Assembly: GCF_014651015.1 (NCBI RefSeq)
Contig: NZ_BMWB01000002.1
Span: 186,001 to 250,000 of the forward strand
Length of the DNA stretch: 64,000 bases
Reading direction: 5' to 3'
From: Streptomyces xantholiticus
GTDB lineage: Bacteria; Actinomycetota; Actinomycetes; Streptomycetales; Streptomycetaceae
The notes beneath the pieces are model-generated. The model searched no databases. It was not told where the DNA came from and saw only the letters and a program-made list of their open reading frames with translations. Numbering within the stretch: the stretch's first letter is position 1; every line of letters begins with the position of its first letter. Shown piece by piece: positions 18,489 through 27,499 of the stretch. Position numbers and translations under genes: made by a program.

Positions 18489-19549
18489 GCCTCGGGGGCG
18501 AGCGACCCGCACACAGCTGCGGAGGCCCGGCCCGTCGCGTACGGATCGGTGCCGGCCGGACCGCGGGGGTCCGGCCGCTGTCCGGCCAGCAGCGGACGCA
18601 GGGCGGCCGACGCGTCGGCGGAGCAGGACTGGGGCCCGGCCTGGAGATAGCTGGACCGCACCTCCAGGCGGTGGTGTGCCAGGTCGTCACGGTCGAAGCG
18701 GAAGTGCAGCTCGCGGCGGACGATGAAGAGGGAGGCCTCGTCGGAGCCCGGTGGGCCGGCGGCCGCACTGCGCAGCGCGTAGACGAAGGTGTGGTCCGAG
18801 GTGATCTCCAGGGTGCCCGCCCCGGTCTCCAGGACCTCCAGCGTGCCCCGCACCCGGACCTCGGAGTCCGCCAGCGCGACCTGCCCAGGGTCGAAGCGCA
18901 CGAGCCAGCCGGTCGTGGCATGACGGCCGTCGGCGGCCGGTGAGGTGACGCTCCGGTCGAACTGCGGCATCTGGTCCGGGTGGAGCAGCGTGCGCAGGGG
19001 CTGCACGGCGTCGCCGAGGACGACGTCGGGGTCGAGCGAGGACCTCACGAGGTAGTCCTTGACAGTCGCCAGCGCGGTCATCACCTGCCCCTCCGAGAAG
19101 TGCTCGGTCCGGCGGACCGGGGGCATGGTGATTCCGGCGGCGCCGGTGCGGAACTGTTCCGCCGGGCTGTGCGCGTAGAGCTCGGCGGGCGTGCCGCCCG
19201 GCACCGGGCCCCGCGGCGCGAGCGGGACCACCGTGACGCGCAACGGCTCCGCCTGCCTGCCCGGGGCCGGCTGATAGGGGTGCCGGACACCGAGGTAGAT
19301 CGCGGTCCCGAAGGCGATGACCACGAGGAGGACGAGCACCAGGATCTGTGCGGGCGCCCGCTTGGCGTTCCACGCGGGCAGGCTCCGTACGGCCGGCGCG
19401 TGCTCGCCCATCCGCTCCATGGCGGAGAATTCCTGGACGCGGGCAGCACGGACGAAGGACTCGTCGAAGACGACCGATCCGTACTCGTCCTCTCCACCGC
19501 CGGGGAGCCCCTCGGGAGTCCCCTCGGGCGGGTCTCCACGCCCAGCCAT
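18473..19549 (-). CDS. Single-pass membrane protein with VVFDESFVRAA motif
   Basis: 358 residues, not a named family I can assign. A short acidic cytoplasmic region carries VVFDESFVRAARVQEFSAMERM, then one membrane helix (ILVLVLLVVIAFGTAIYLGV) and a large extracellular domain of about 260 residues rich in beta-type sequence. The same cytoplasmic motif occurs in the next gene upstream, so the two are paralogous at the N-terminus. The position corresponds to SCO2583, beside SCO2584, which has been linked to the Streptomyces spore-wall complex (from memory). Confidence 0.78.
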   Translation of the reverse strand: MAGRGDPPEGTPEGLPGGGEDEYGSVVFDESFVRAARVQEFSAMERMGEHAPAVRSLPAWNAKRAPAQILVLVLLVVIAFGTAIYLGVRHPYQPAPGRQAEPLRVTVVPLAPRGPVPGGTPAELYAHSPAEQFRTGAAGITMPPVRRTEHFSEGQVMTALATVKDYLVRSSLDPDVVLGDAVQPLRTLLHPDQMPQFDRSVTSPAADGRHATTGWLVRFDPGQVALADSEVRVRGTLEVLETGAGTLEITSDHTFVYALRSAAAGPPGSDEASLFIVRRELHFRFDRDDLAHHRLEVRSSYLQAGPQSCSADASAALRPLLAGQRPDPRGPAGTDPYATGRASAAVCGSLAPEAQPSP

Positions 19550-19674
19550 ACTTTCAGGGTAGGTCCGCCGGGCGTGCGGTAAACGCGCTGGTACGCGACA
19601 ACTTCTGACGAGGTCTCACCAAGTTGCGCGCCTGACGCCGGGAGGTTAACGGGGGCCGTCGGCGGGGCAGTGGC

Positions 19675-20283
19675 TCACGGGGTGGGCGGGACGGTGGAGG
19701 CCCCCGAGGCGGAGCGCTCGAGGGCGGCCGTCGGGCCGTTGCCGCGCCCGCTGACGGTGGCTCCCGTCGGAGGCGCGTCCACGCCGGTCCGTGCGGGCTG
19801 CGGTACCGGCTCCTGGCGGTTGTTGTTGGAGGCCCCGCGGTAGACGGCCGTGAAGGCGAGCGCGACCATCCCGATGCCCATCACCAGCGCCAGGATCCAG
19901 GCCACCGGCCGGTGCCAGCGCGCGCTGCCCCGATAGGGGCGCAACGCGCCGCCGTGCGGTCCGTAGGGGCCTGCCCAACCGCCGCTGGAGGTGTCCTCGT
20001 CGTCCTCGTGGTCGTCAGCGCGGCGGCGGTACCGGCCCGCGTGGCCTTCGTAGAGGTCGTCGTCGGCCGAGTGGCCCCGTGGGCCGGAGCGGGCGGCCTC
20101 GGCCTCCGCGCGCGCTTCGGCGGCGGCGAGCAGCCGCTCCACCGCGGTCGGTTCGTGGATCGTGGCGGCCCGTACGAAGTCCTCGTCGAACACCACGGTG
20201 GCGAAGTCCTCGTCCGCGCCCCCGCGGTCGTCGTCGGGCTCCCAGCCGTCCGGGAACGGCATGCCCCCCACGTCGTCCGGCAC
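19675..20283 (-). CDS. Single-pass membrane protein with VVFDEDFVRAA motif (SCO2584-like)
   Basis: 202 residues from GTG at 20283; ATG at 20262 is an alternative and neither has an ideal ribosome site. The acidic N-terminus contains VVFDEDFVRAATIHEPTAVERL, nearly the same motif as in the neighbouring gene. Then come a charged linker, a membrane helix (VAWILALVMGIGMVALAFTAVY) and a short Pro/Thr-rich outer tail. The likely role is as an envelope scaffold, by analogy with SCO2584; this is inference from position. Confidence 0.72.
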   Translation of the reverse strand: MPDDVGGMPFPDGWEPDDDRGGADEDFATVVFDEDFVRAATIHEPTAVERLLAAAEARAEAEAARSGPRGHSADDDLYEGHAGRYRRRADDHEDDEDTSSGGWAGPYGPHGGALRPYRGSARWHRPVAWILALVMGIGMVALAFTAVYRGASNNNRQEPVPQPARTGVDAPPTGATVSGRGNGPTAALERSASGASTVPPTP

Positions 20284-20313
20284 GCCTTCAGAGTAGACCT
20301 GGGGGGCCGGTTT

Positions 20314-20343
20314 GGGCAGGGAGAGCGCAAACTCTCCCCGCCC
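20314..20343 (-). terminator. Terminator after proA
   Basis: GGGCGGGGAGAG on the minus strand pairs with CTCTCCCTGCCC around a 6-nt loop, 31 bp past the proA stop. Confidence 0.55.
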
Positions 20344-20373
20344 GGGTGACACGGGGCACAGCCCCGCTGACGG

Positions 20374-21666
20374 TCACCTGGTGTGGCCGTCGCCCGTCAC
20401 GATGTACTTCGTCGAGGTCAGCTCGGGAAGCCCCATCGGGCCCCGCGCGTGCAGCTTCTGCGTGGAGATCCCGATCTCGGCGCCGAATCCGAACTGACCA
20501 CCGTCGGTGAAACGCGTGGACGCGTTCACCGCGACCGTCGTGGAATCCACCAACTGGGTGAATCGCCGGGCCGCGGCCTGGGAGGTGGTGACGATCGCCT
20601 CGGTGTGGCCGGAGGACCAGAGCCGGATGTGGGCGACGGCCGACTCCAGCGACTCGACGACGGCTGCCGCGATGTCGTAGGAGAGGTACTCCGTCTCCCA
20701 GTCCTCGGCGGTGGCGGGCACGATCTTGGCCTTGGTGGCGTCCGCGTACTCGACGACCCGCTCGTCGCCGTGCACGGTCACCCCGGCGTCCGCGAGCGCG
20801 TCCAGCGCGCGCGGCAGGAAGGCGGCCGCGACGTCCTTGTGGACGAGCAGGGTCTCCGCGGCGTTGCAGACGCTCGGGCGCTGGGCCTTGGAGTTGAGCA
20901 GGATCGCCACGGCCATGTCGATGTCGGTCTCCGCGTCCACATAGACGTGGCAGTTCCCGGTGCCCGTCTCGATGACGGGGACGGTGGACTCCTCGACAAC
21001 CGTGCGGATCAGGGAGGCGCCGCCGCGCGGGATCAGCACGTCGACCATGCCGCGCGCCCGCATCAGCTCCCGTACGGAGTCCCGGCTCTCGCCCGGCACC
21101 AGTTGCACGGCGTCGGCCGGCAGACCGGAGCCGCCGACCGCGTCCCGCAGCACGCGCACCAGGGCCATGTTGGAGGAGTACGCGGAGGACGAGCCGCGCA
21201 GCAGCACCGCGTTGCCCGACTTGAGGCAGAGCGCGGCGGCGTCCACGGTCACGTTCGGCCGGGCCTCGTAGATGATGCCGACGACGCCGAGCGGGACCCG
21301 CACCTGGCGCAGGTCGATGCCGTTGGGCAGGGTCGAGCCGCGCACGACCTCGCCGACCGGGTCCGGCAGTGCGGCCACGTCACGCACGTCGGCGGCAATG
21401 GCCCGCACCCGCTCGGGGGTGAGCGTGAGCCGGTCGATGATCGCCTCGCTGGTGCCCGCCTCACGCGCGCGTGCGACGTCCTCGGCGTTGGCCTCGACGA
21501 TCTCGCTCGTACGGACCTCGAGGGCGTCGGCCATCGCCAGCAGGGCGTCGTCCTTGGCGGACCGCGGCAGGGGGGCGAGGTCGGCGGCCGCGGCGCGGGC
21601 CCGGTAGGCCGCCTGGGCGACCGGGGACATGTTGTCGTACGGCGAGACCGAAGAGAGCGACGTCAT
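20374..21666 (-). CDS. proA: Glutamate-5-semialdehyde dehydrogenase (gamma-glutamyl phosphate reductase)
   Basis: Second step of proline synthesis: NADPH reduces gamma-glutamyl phosphate to glutamate semialdehyde. 430 residues, full length, starting [12 protein letters not shown] at ATG 21666. The catalytic cysteine lies in [14 protein letters not shown], and the ALDH-type core [16 protein letters not shown] and the C-terminal [14 protein letters not shown] are intact. proB lies 780 bp upstream with one small gene between them, all on the same strand. Confidence 0.98.
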   Translation of the reverse strand: MTSLSSVSPYDNMSPVAQAAYRARAAAADLAPLPRSAKDDALLAMADALEVRTSEIVEANAEDVARAREAGTSEAIIDRLTLTPERVRAIAADVRDVAALPDPVGEVVRGSTLPNGIDLRQVRVPLGVVGIIYEARPNVTVDAAALCLKSGNAVLLRGSSSAYSSNMALVRVLRDAVGGSGLPADAVQLVPGESRDSVRELMRARGMVDVLIPRGGASLIRTVVEESTVPVIETGTGNCHVYVDAETDIDMAVAILLNSKAQRPSVCNAAETLLVHKDVAAAFLPRALDALADAGVTVHGDERVVEYADATKAKIVPATAEDWETEYLSYDIAAAVVESLESAVAHIRLWSSGHTEAIVTTSQAAARRFTQLVDSTTVAVNASTRFTDGGQFGFGAEIGISTQKLHARGPMGLPELTSTKYIVTGDGHTR

Positions 21667-21754
21667 ACGTGCAGCGTAATGCGCCGTCGACGGGCACCGG
21701 CACACATCCCGGAGTACGAGACGACCGGGTCCGGCCCGCGTCGGAACGGGCTGC

Positions 21755-22099
21755 TCAGAAGGGGTGCACTCCGACGGGCGCGGCGGGTGGCGGGCCGTAA
21801 CCCTCGGCGACGCGCTGGTGGTAGGTCTGTCGGTCGATGACCTCGAGGCCGACGATCTCCCACGGCGGCAGCTTGGCCGTGGACCGGTGCTCGCCCCACA
21901 GCCTGAGCGCGACGGCGGCCGCGTCGTGCAGGTCGCGCGCCTCTTCCCAGTAGCGGATCTCCGCGTGGTCGCCCGCGTACCGGCTGGTGAGGAGGAAGGG
22001 GTGGTCGTGGGCCAGCTGCTCGAGCCCGCGGCGGACGTCCCTCAGGGGGGCCTCCGCGCCGGAGACGGTGAGGGTGACGTGCCACAGGCGGGACAGCAC
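21755..22099 (-). CDS. Conserved hypothetical protein between proA and proB
   Basis: 114 residues from GTG at 22099 ([19 protein letters not shown]). The frame is open to 22300, but that extension is low-complexity Gly/Pro/Ala and is probably not translated. The body is well conserved in Streptomyces from memory ([37 protein letters not shown], ending PVGVHPF), with no known catalytic motif. It is small, alpha/beta in character and probably cytoplasmic. Its place between proB and proA suggests coexpression, not function. Confidence 0.78.
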   Translation of the reverse strand: MLSRLWHVTLTVSGAEAPLRDVRRGLEQLAHDHPFLLTSRYAGDHAEIRYWEEARDLHDAAAVALRLWGEHRSTAKLPPWEIVGLEVIDRQTYHQRVAEGYGPPPAAPVGVHPF

Positions 22100-22446
22100 T
22101 CGCTCGTCGCCACCGGGGGCGGGCCGTGTCCCGGCCCCCGGAGCGCCGGTCCCGCTCCCGGCCGGACCTTCACCGGGCCGTTCACCGAAGTCGGCGCCCT
22201 GCCCTACGCTGGTCAGGGCCCGCTCCTCGCCCACCGCCCGGCGGGCGTAGGGCAGCCTCCCGTTCCCTCGGGGTGCGTCCCCTGGGCGCGCTCCTCTCAC
22301 CGGCGGCCTCCCTGTTGCTGCGTGCTTCGTCGAGCTGCGTCATCGAGCCGTTCCCCGCGTCCCCCGCAACAAAGTTGACCAGCCCACGGCGGAGCGTGTG
22401 GCGGTTTTGGCAAAGGTCTGTGCCGCAGGGCGGGACTTTGCGCCTT
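22100..22446. other. Gap between proB and the hypothetical gene
   Basis: About 350 bp. The left 200 bp could encode an N-terminal extension of the hypothetical protein but look low-complexity. No tRNA, clear hairpin with U tract or other gene was seen. Confidence 0.4.
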
Positions 22447-23553
22447 TCAGGGCTCAAGGACGACCAGATCGTCCCTGTGTACGACTTCCCGTTCGTACTC
22501 CGGGCCCAGTTCCTTGGCCAGCTCCTTGGTGGAGCGGCCCAGCAGCTGCGGGATCTCCTTGGCGTCGAAGTTGACCAGCCCGCGTGCCACGGCCCGCCCG
22601 GCGGCGTCACGCAGCTCCACCGGGTCCCCGGCGCTGAACTCGCCGTCCACGCCGGCGATGCCCGCCGGCAGCAGCGACTTCCTGCCCACCACGACGGCCC
22701 GTACGGCTCCGTCGTCGAGGGTCAGGGAGCCCTGCGGGGCGGATGCGTGAGCCAGCCACAGCAGCCGGTCGGCCGAGCGACGGCCGGTGGCGTGGAAGAA
22801 CGTCCCGGTCGCGCGACCCGAGAGGCCGTCGGCCGCTCGGCTCGCCGAGGTGAGGACCACGGGCACGCCGGCGGCGGCGGCGATCCGGGCCGCCTCCACC
22901 TTGGTGACCATGCCGCCGGTACCGACGCCTGCCTTGCCCGCGCTGCCGATCTGCACATGGGCGATGTCGTCGGGGCCGTGGACCTCGTCGATACGGGACG
23001 TGCCGGGGCGGGCCGGGTCCCCGTCGTAGAGGCCGTCGACGTCGGAGAGCAGCACCAGCAGGTCGGCCCGTACGAGGTGGGCGACGAGGGCGGCGAGCCG
23101 GTCGTTGTCGCCGAAGCGGATCTCGTCGGTGGCGACGGTGTCGTTCTCGTTGACGACCGGGACCGCGCCCATGGCGAGCAGCTGGTCCAGGGTCCGGTAC
23201 GCGTTGCGGTAGTGGGCGCGGCGGCTGGTGTCGTCGCTGGTGAGCAGTACCTGGCCGACGCGGACGCCGTAGCGGGCGAAGGAGGCGGTGTAGCGGGCGA
23301 CGAGCAGTCCCTGGCCGACGCTGGCGGCGGCCTGCTGGCGGGCGAGGTCCTTGGGGCGGCGGGCCAGGCCCAGCGGTGCCAGACCGGCCGCGATGGCGCC
23401 CGAGGAGACCAGCACTATCTCCTTCTCGCCGCCGCTGCGGATCTTGGCGAGGACGTCGACGAGGGCGTCCACCCGGTCCGCGTCCAGTCCGCCTGCGGCG
23501 GTGGTCAGGGAGGACGAGCCGACCTTGACGACGATCCTGCGTGCCTCGGTCAC
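22447..23553 (-). CDS. proB: Glutamate 5-kinase
   Basis: First, feedback-inhibited step of proline synthesis: ATP phosphorylates glutamate. 368 residues from GTG at 23553 (MTEARRIVVKVGSSSL), which has GAGGA in front and gives the length of E. coli ProB. The frame continues to 23700 and a second GTG at 23676 would add 41 residues. The kinase domain shows VVKVGSSSLT, VLVSSGAIAAG, VVNENDTVAT and GTGGMVTKVEAA; a C-terminal PUA domain follows (about residues 275-360). Confidence 0.97.
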   Translation of the reverse strand: MTEARRIVVKVGSSSLTTAAGGLDADRVDALVDVLAKIRSGGEKEIVLVSSGAIAAGLAPLGLARRPKDLARQQAAASVGQGLLVARYTASFARYGVRVGQVLLTSDDTSRRAHYRNAYRTLDQLLAMGAVPVVNENDTVATDEIRFGDNDRLAALVAHLVRADLLVLLSDVDGLYDGDPARPGTSRIDEVHGPDDIAHVQIGSAGKAGVGTGGMVTKVEAARIAAAAGVPVVLTSASRAADGLSGRATGTFFHATGRRSADRLLWLAHASAPQGSLTLDDGAVRAVVVGRKSLLPAGIAGVDGEFSAGDPVELRDAAGRAVARGLVNFDAKEIPQLLGRSTKELAKELGPEYEREVVHRDDLVVLEP

Positions 23554-23757
23554 CTGCGTCCTCGACGGGGCCGGCTGCCCGGCGGTCGAGTGCCCGGCCG
23601 TCGTTCCCTCCACGGTCCGCCGCTCTTCGGCCTGCCCTGCGACTTGTCCTGCCACGCTCTGCCTCGCCTCTGTCACAAGGCCGAATGTATGCCAGCGCAC
23701 GCACCGTGTGCGCGCGCATTCCGCCCGCTGGACAGGCGGCGACGGGTGCGCCGGCGA

Positions 23758-25056
23758 TCAGGTCGCGCTGCGGCTTCCGCTGTCGACGAGGACCTTGTCG
23801 TCGTCCGGAACGGCCTGCTGTCCTTCCGCCTCACGGGCCCGCCCCTGCGCGGCGGGCGTGTTCCGCGGCCGGCGGGAGCGACCCAGGTCCTTGAACCGCA
23901 TCGCGGGGCGTTCCACGAGGTGCCACGACAGCACGGCGGCGATCAGCGTGCCGGCCACGGACATGGCGAGGTACGCCCAGAACCCGTAGCGGGCGAGCCC
24001 GAGGACGGCCAGCGCCTGCTGCACGACGAAGCCGTAGATGTAGATGCCGTACGAGTAGTCGTGCCGGGCCCCGATGCGGCGGAACGGAGCGGGCAGCCGG
24101 ATCGCGAGCCACACCAGCAGATACGCGAAGGCGGGCAGTCCCACGGTGTACAGGTAGCCGAAGCGCAGGCTGGCGAGCAGCACCAGCGCCGAGGCGACGC
24201 CCAGGACGTCGCTGACCGGGATGCGCTCGCGGTAGAGCTCGATGAGGGCGCCGAGGGCGAAGGCGAAGCCGAGATGGACGACGACGTCCGGGTCGAACCG
24301 TCCCATGGCCGGCACGAGCACGACGCTCTTGTAGTACGACGAGTCGTCGAATCCGGCCCAGTAGGAGAAGTCCATGGCCTGCCGGACGACGAGCCATCCC
24401 AGCACCGCTGTGATCAGCACGACCACCCGGCGGGCCCGGGTGAGAGCGCCCGTCACCGCGAGCAGTGCCACTCCGGCGTAGCAGAGCACCTCGTAGCGCA
24501 GCGACCAGAGGGCGGCGTCGAAGCTCGGGCTGTGCGCGAGCCCGGCGTCACGGGCAGTCGCCATCACCCCGGAGATGTCGCGCTGTTGGAGGGCGACGGC
24601 CCAGTTGGCCCGCAGGTAGTCCAGGGGCCCGTCGGCGTGGCCGAGGAAACCGTCCAGGCCGTGCTGCTGGCGCCAGTACAGGAAGGGGGCGACCACGAGG
24701 GCGGTGACGGCGAGACAGACCCACAGTCCCGGGAGGAGCCGCAGGGCCCGGTGCCACATGAAGCGCCCGAGGGACAGGCGTTTGCCGCTGCGGGTCACCA
24801 GGATGCCGGACAGGACGAAGAAGCCGTAGACGGCCAGCTTCCCGAGGTCGGTCTGGCCGTGGCTGAAGAAGTGCCCGAATTCCTTGTCGCCGAAGCCGAG
24901 GACACTGGCGTGGGAGACGACGACCGCCATGGCCAGTGAAAGCCTGAGGACTCCGAGGCTGTTGTCACGTCCCGAGAAGCGCTCGGCGACCGAGCCGTGC
25001 GTCCAGCACAGACGACGAGCACTGCTGCGGATGTGCCGAATGATGATGTCCCCCAA
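23758..25056 (-). CDS. Acyltransferase 3 family membrane protein
   Basis: 432 residues with about ten hydrophobic helices, typical of OafA/YrhL-type acyltransferases that O-acetylate cell-surface sugars. The N-terminal catalytic region is RLSLAMAVVVSHASVLGFG with the essential histidine, then GYGFFVLSG-like (AVYGFFVLSGILVTRSG) and FMWHRALRLLPGLW. The C-terminus is a charged soluble tail. It is divergent from the TarS-like gene at 25364 and opens the glycopolymer locus, so acylating that polymer is a reasonable but unproven role. Confidence 0.92.
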   Translation of the reverse strand: MGDIIIRHIRSSARRLCWTHGSVAERFSGRDNSLGVLRLSLAMAVVVSHASVLGFGDKEFGHFFSHGQTDLGKLAVYGFFVLSGILVTRSGKRLSLGRFMWHRALRLLPGLWVCLAVTALVVAPFLYWRQQHGLDGFLGHADGPLDYLRANWAVALQQRDISGVMATARDAGLAHSPSFDAALWSLRYEVLCYAGVALLAVTGALTRARRVVVLITAVLGWLVVRQAMDFSYWAGFDDSSYYKSVVLVPAMGRFDPDVVVHLGFAFALGALIELYRERIPVSDVLGVASALVLLASLRFGYLYTVGLPAFAYLLVWLAIRLPAPFRRIGARHDYSYGIYIYGFVVQQALAVLGLARYGFWAYLAMSVAGTLIAAVLSWHLVERPAMRFKDLGRSRRPRNTPAAQGRAREAEGQQAVPDDDKVLVDSGSRSAT

Positions 25057-25199
25057 GCGACCGGACGGAGGCGTCAGTCTGTCCGCCCACTGACATCGGC
25101 GTCAAAACAAAGTAAGGAACGTCACCCGTTCTCAGCCGTGACGACGGCACGGCACCAAGATCGCCGGCTCCGCCGGGCGGGCGCGTCCCTGTGCCGTCC

Positions 25200-25225
25200 G
25201 GATGTCACCGGGATGTCACTGGCAT
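25200..25225 (+). promoter_or_regulatory. 11-bp direct repeats resembling a PHO box
   Basis: TGTCACCGGGA (25203-25213) and TGTCACTGGCA (25214-25224) repeat at exactly 11 bp, one helical turn, within the divergent region and about 32 bp upstream of a TAGAGT hexamer. Streptomyces PhoP binds 11-bp direct repeat units of the kind G(G/T)TCACC. Match is partial; PhoP control is inference. Confidence 0.4.
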
Positions 25226-25255
25226 GCGACTGAACTGTCGCACGCCGGCAACCGA

Positions 25256-25261
25256 TAGAGT
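25256..25261 (+). promoter_or_regulatory. Possible -10 element for the TarS-like gene at 25364
   Basis: TAGAGT, 102 bp upstream of the ATG, lies just downstream of the 11-bp repeats. The -35 region (TGAACT) is weak. Confidence 0.4.
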
Positions 25262-25266
25262 GCAAC

Positions 25267-25303
25267 CGGACGGTGGCCCGCCCTCAGAGCGGACGGTGGC
25301 CCG
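25267..25303 (+). repeat. 14-bp direct repeat in the TarS-like gene leader
   Basis: CGGACGGTGGCCCG occurs twice, at 25267-25280 and 25290-25303, starts 23 bp apart, in the presumed untranslated leader. Confidence 0.7.
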
Positions 25304-25311
25304 TGCCCCGT

Positions 25312-25333
25312 ACCGGGCCGGCCGGCGCCCCAC
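25312..25333 (+). repeat. 22-bp repeat, copy 1 (second copy at 27442-27463)
   Basis: A 22-bp GC-only element containing CCGGGCCGGCCGGCGCCCC is identical at both sites. Each copy lies 30-37 bp upstream of a start codon (TarS-like gene here, rfbC for the second) and can fold on itself. Confidence 0.8.
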
Positions 25334-25363
25334 CCCACCTTCGCGCCAGGGTTCCCACAAGAG

Positions 25364-27442
25364 ATGGGCACAGTTGTGTCAACCAAAGTGAGCGTCGTCA
25401 TCCCGGTCTACAACCCGGGCAAGTACATCGATCCGTGCATCGATTCGCTCGTTCGCCAGACCCTTCCGGCGGACGAGTTCGAGGTGCTCTTCGTCAACGA
25501 CGGATCGACCGACGACACTGCGGAGCGGCTCGACAAGCTGGCCAAGGAGCACCCTCACTTCCGTGTGATCCACATTCCCAACTCGGGCTGGCCGGGCAAG
25601 CCTCGCAACATCGGCGTCGCCGAGGCCAAGGGCGAGTACGTCCAGTTCGTCGACCAGGACGACTACCTGGCCTCCGACGCGCTGCGCCGTCTCTACGACA
25701 TGGGGCACCGCAACGGCTCGGACATCGTCATCGGCAAGGTCGCCAGCAACTTCCGCGGCGTTCCGCACGGCGTCTTCAAGAAGAACCGCGAGAAGTGCTC
25801 GCTCAAGGACGCCCCGCTGTACGACAGCCTCACTCCGCACAAGATGTTCCGTACGGAGTTCCTGCGCGAGAACAACATCGCCTACCCCGAGGGCAAGCGC
25901 CGCCTCGAGGACCAGCTGTACATGATGGAGGCGTATTTCCCCGCCAAGGTCGTCTCCATCCTGGGCACGTACACCTGCTACTACTACTCCCGCCGCGACG
26001 ACGGGAAGAACGCGGGCTCCGCGAAGATCGTGCCGTCCGGCTACTACGGCAACCTCCGCGAGGTCCTCGACGTCGTGGTCGCCAACACCGAGCCGGGCGA
26101 CTTCCGTGACCAGTTGCTGCGCCGCTTCTACCGTGTGGAGATGCTCGGCCGCCTCAGCGAGCCGTCCGTGCTGAAGTACGACGCCGAGTACCTCGACGAG
26201 ATGGTCCAGGCGATCCTGCCGCTCGTCGAGGACTTCGTGGGCGAGGGCGTGCACAACGGTCTCGGTCCACTGCTGCGGCTGCGTTCCACGCTGCTGCGCG
26301 CGAACGACCAGCAGGGCCTGGTGCGCCTCGCCCGCCTCGCCGCCTCCGTCAAGGCGACGGCCCGCCTGGAGGACTTCGACTGGCAGCCCGACGGCCGGAT
26401 CTCCATCAAGGTCACCGGCCAGCTCGTGTACGGCGAGGACCAGAAGCCCCTGACGCTGCTGCGCCGCGACGGCCGGCTGTACATCCACCCGGATGTCACC
26501 GAGGGAGTCGTGGACGACGACTCCCTCGTCGACGTCACCGACGACCTGGACACCTTCAAGGCCGAGATCTCGCTCCGCAACCGCGAGACCGCCGTCGAGT
26601 GGCCCTGCCCCGCCACCTTCACCACCGAGATCGACGAGCTGGGGGACGACGTCTGCCGCGTCCTCCTGCGCGGCACCGGCCAGCTGTCCTCCGAGGGCGC
26701 TCCTGGCCGGGGCAAGGTCTCGCGCGGCTTCTGGGACGTCTGGGTGCCGCTGCGGGGCCTGGGTGTCGTGCGCAAGGCCCGCCTCGGCGCCGACCGCGCC
26801 GAGCACGTCGATGCCAAGTGCCTGCCCGCGCTGCTCTCGTCCCCGGTCCGCCCCGTGATCCCGTACTTCACGGACCCTCACGGGAACCTGACCCTCGATG
26901 TGGCGCGCCGCGCCAAGAAGATCGCCACCTACCTGGAGGGCCGCCCCGTGCTGCGGCTCGCCGGCGGGCAGAGCGAGCTGCGCCTGGAGGTGTTCACCAC
27001 CGCCAAGTCCGCGAGCGGCAGGGCGGCGCTGGTGCTGAGCGAGCCTGCCGCGGGCGATGAGGCGGCGCAGGACGCCGACGCCGCGCCGAAGGTCGTGCAC
27101 TCCTTCCCGACGGAGATCCGTCCGGTCAAGGGCCGCGCCCACCTGACGGTTCCCGCCCGTATGCCGGGGGCTCCGGCAGGGCAGTGGCAGCTCTCGGCCC
27201 GTCTGGACGGAGACAAGGGCCCGCTGGCGCCCCTGTGCGGCGTGCGCGTCGACACGGGTGGCCGCCTGCAGCTCGACGACAGCCTGCCGCAGGCCGACGC
27301 GGCCCTGATGCGTGAGGTGGCCGCGCTGCGCCGGAGCTTCCGGCTGCGCCGGCTGCTCGGGGTGGCCCGCCCGATCGTGCGCAGGCTGCCCCCCTCGGCT
27401 CGCAAGAAGGTCCGCCGCCTCGCCGCCCGGATCACCGGCTGA
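25364..27442 (+). CDS. TarS-like GT2 glycosyltransferase (copy A)
   Basis: 692 residues. The GT-A catalytic domain fills about residues 1-330: VSVVIPVYNPGKYI, VNDGSTDDT, the conserved NSGWPGKPRN, the metal motif VDQDD and the likely base in LEDQLYMMEAY. This arrangement is that of TarS, which adds GlcNAc to ribitol teichoic acid in S. aureus. The remaining 360 residues are beta-rich repeats with the motif FWDVWVPLRGLGVVRKARLG, like the TarS trimerisation region, and a polybasic end (KKVRRLAARITG). ATG at 25364 has AAGAG close by; GTG at 25376 is an alternative. rfbC follows in the same direction. Donor and acceptor are not determined. Confidence 0.88.
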   Translation: MGTVVSTKVSVVIPVYNPGKYIDPCIDSLVRQTLPADEFEVLFVNDGSTDDTAERLDKLAKEHPHFRVIHIPNSGWPGKPRNIGVAEAKGEYVQFVDQDDYLASDALRRLYDMGHRNGSDIVIGKVASNFRGVPHGVFKKNREKCSLKDAPLYDSLTPHKMFRTEFLRENNIAYPEGKRRLEDQLYMMEAYFPAKVVSILGTYTCYYYSRRDDGKNAGSAKIVPSGYYGNLREVLDVVVANTEPGDFRDQLLRRFYRVEMLGRLSEPSVLKYDAEYLDEMVQAILPLVEDFVGEGVHNGLGPLLRLRSTLLRANDQQGLVRLARLAASVKATARLEDFDWQPDGRISIKVTGQLVYGEDQKPLTLLRRDGRLYIHPDVTEGVVDDDSLVDVTDDLDTFKAEISLRNRETAVEWPCPATFTTEIDELGDDVCRVLLRGTGQLSSEGAPGRGKVSRGFWDVWVPLRGLGVVRKARLGADRAEHVDAKCLPALLSSPVRPVIPYFTDPHGNLTLDVARRAKKIATYLEGRPVLRLAGGQSELRLEVFTTAKSASGRAALVLSEPAAGDEAAQDADAAPKVVHSFPTEIRPVKGRAHLTVPARMPGAPAGQWQLSARLDGDKGPLAPLCGVRVDTGGRLQLDDSLPQADAALMREVAALRRSFRLRRLLGVARPIVRRLPPSARKKVRRLAARITG

Positions 27443-27463
27443 CCGGGCCGGCCGGCGCCCCAC
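27442..27463 (+). repeat. 22-bp repeat, copy 2
   Basis: Identical to 25312-25333. It begins at the last base of the TarS-like gene's stop codon and lies 36 bp upstream of rfbC. Confidence 0.8.
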
Positions 27464-27499
27464 GCACTTTCCACAGCAACAGAACAAGGATGTGATCCC

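Noticed and set aside
22100..22300. Long N-terminal extension of the protein between proA and proB
   Set aside because: Low-complexity Gly/Pro/Ala sequence with no domain; the short GTG form matches the compact conserved body.
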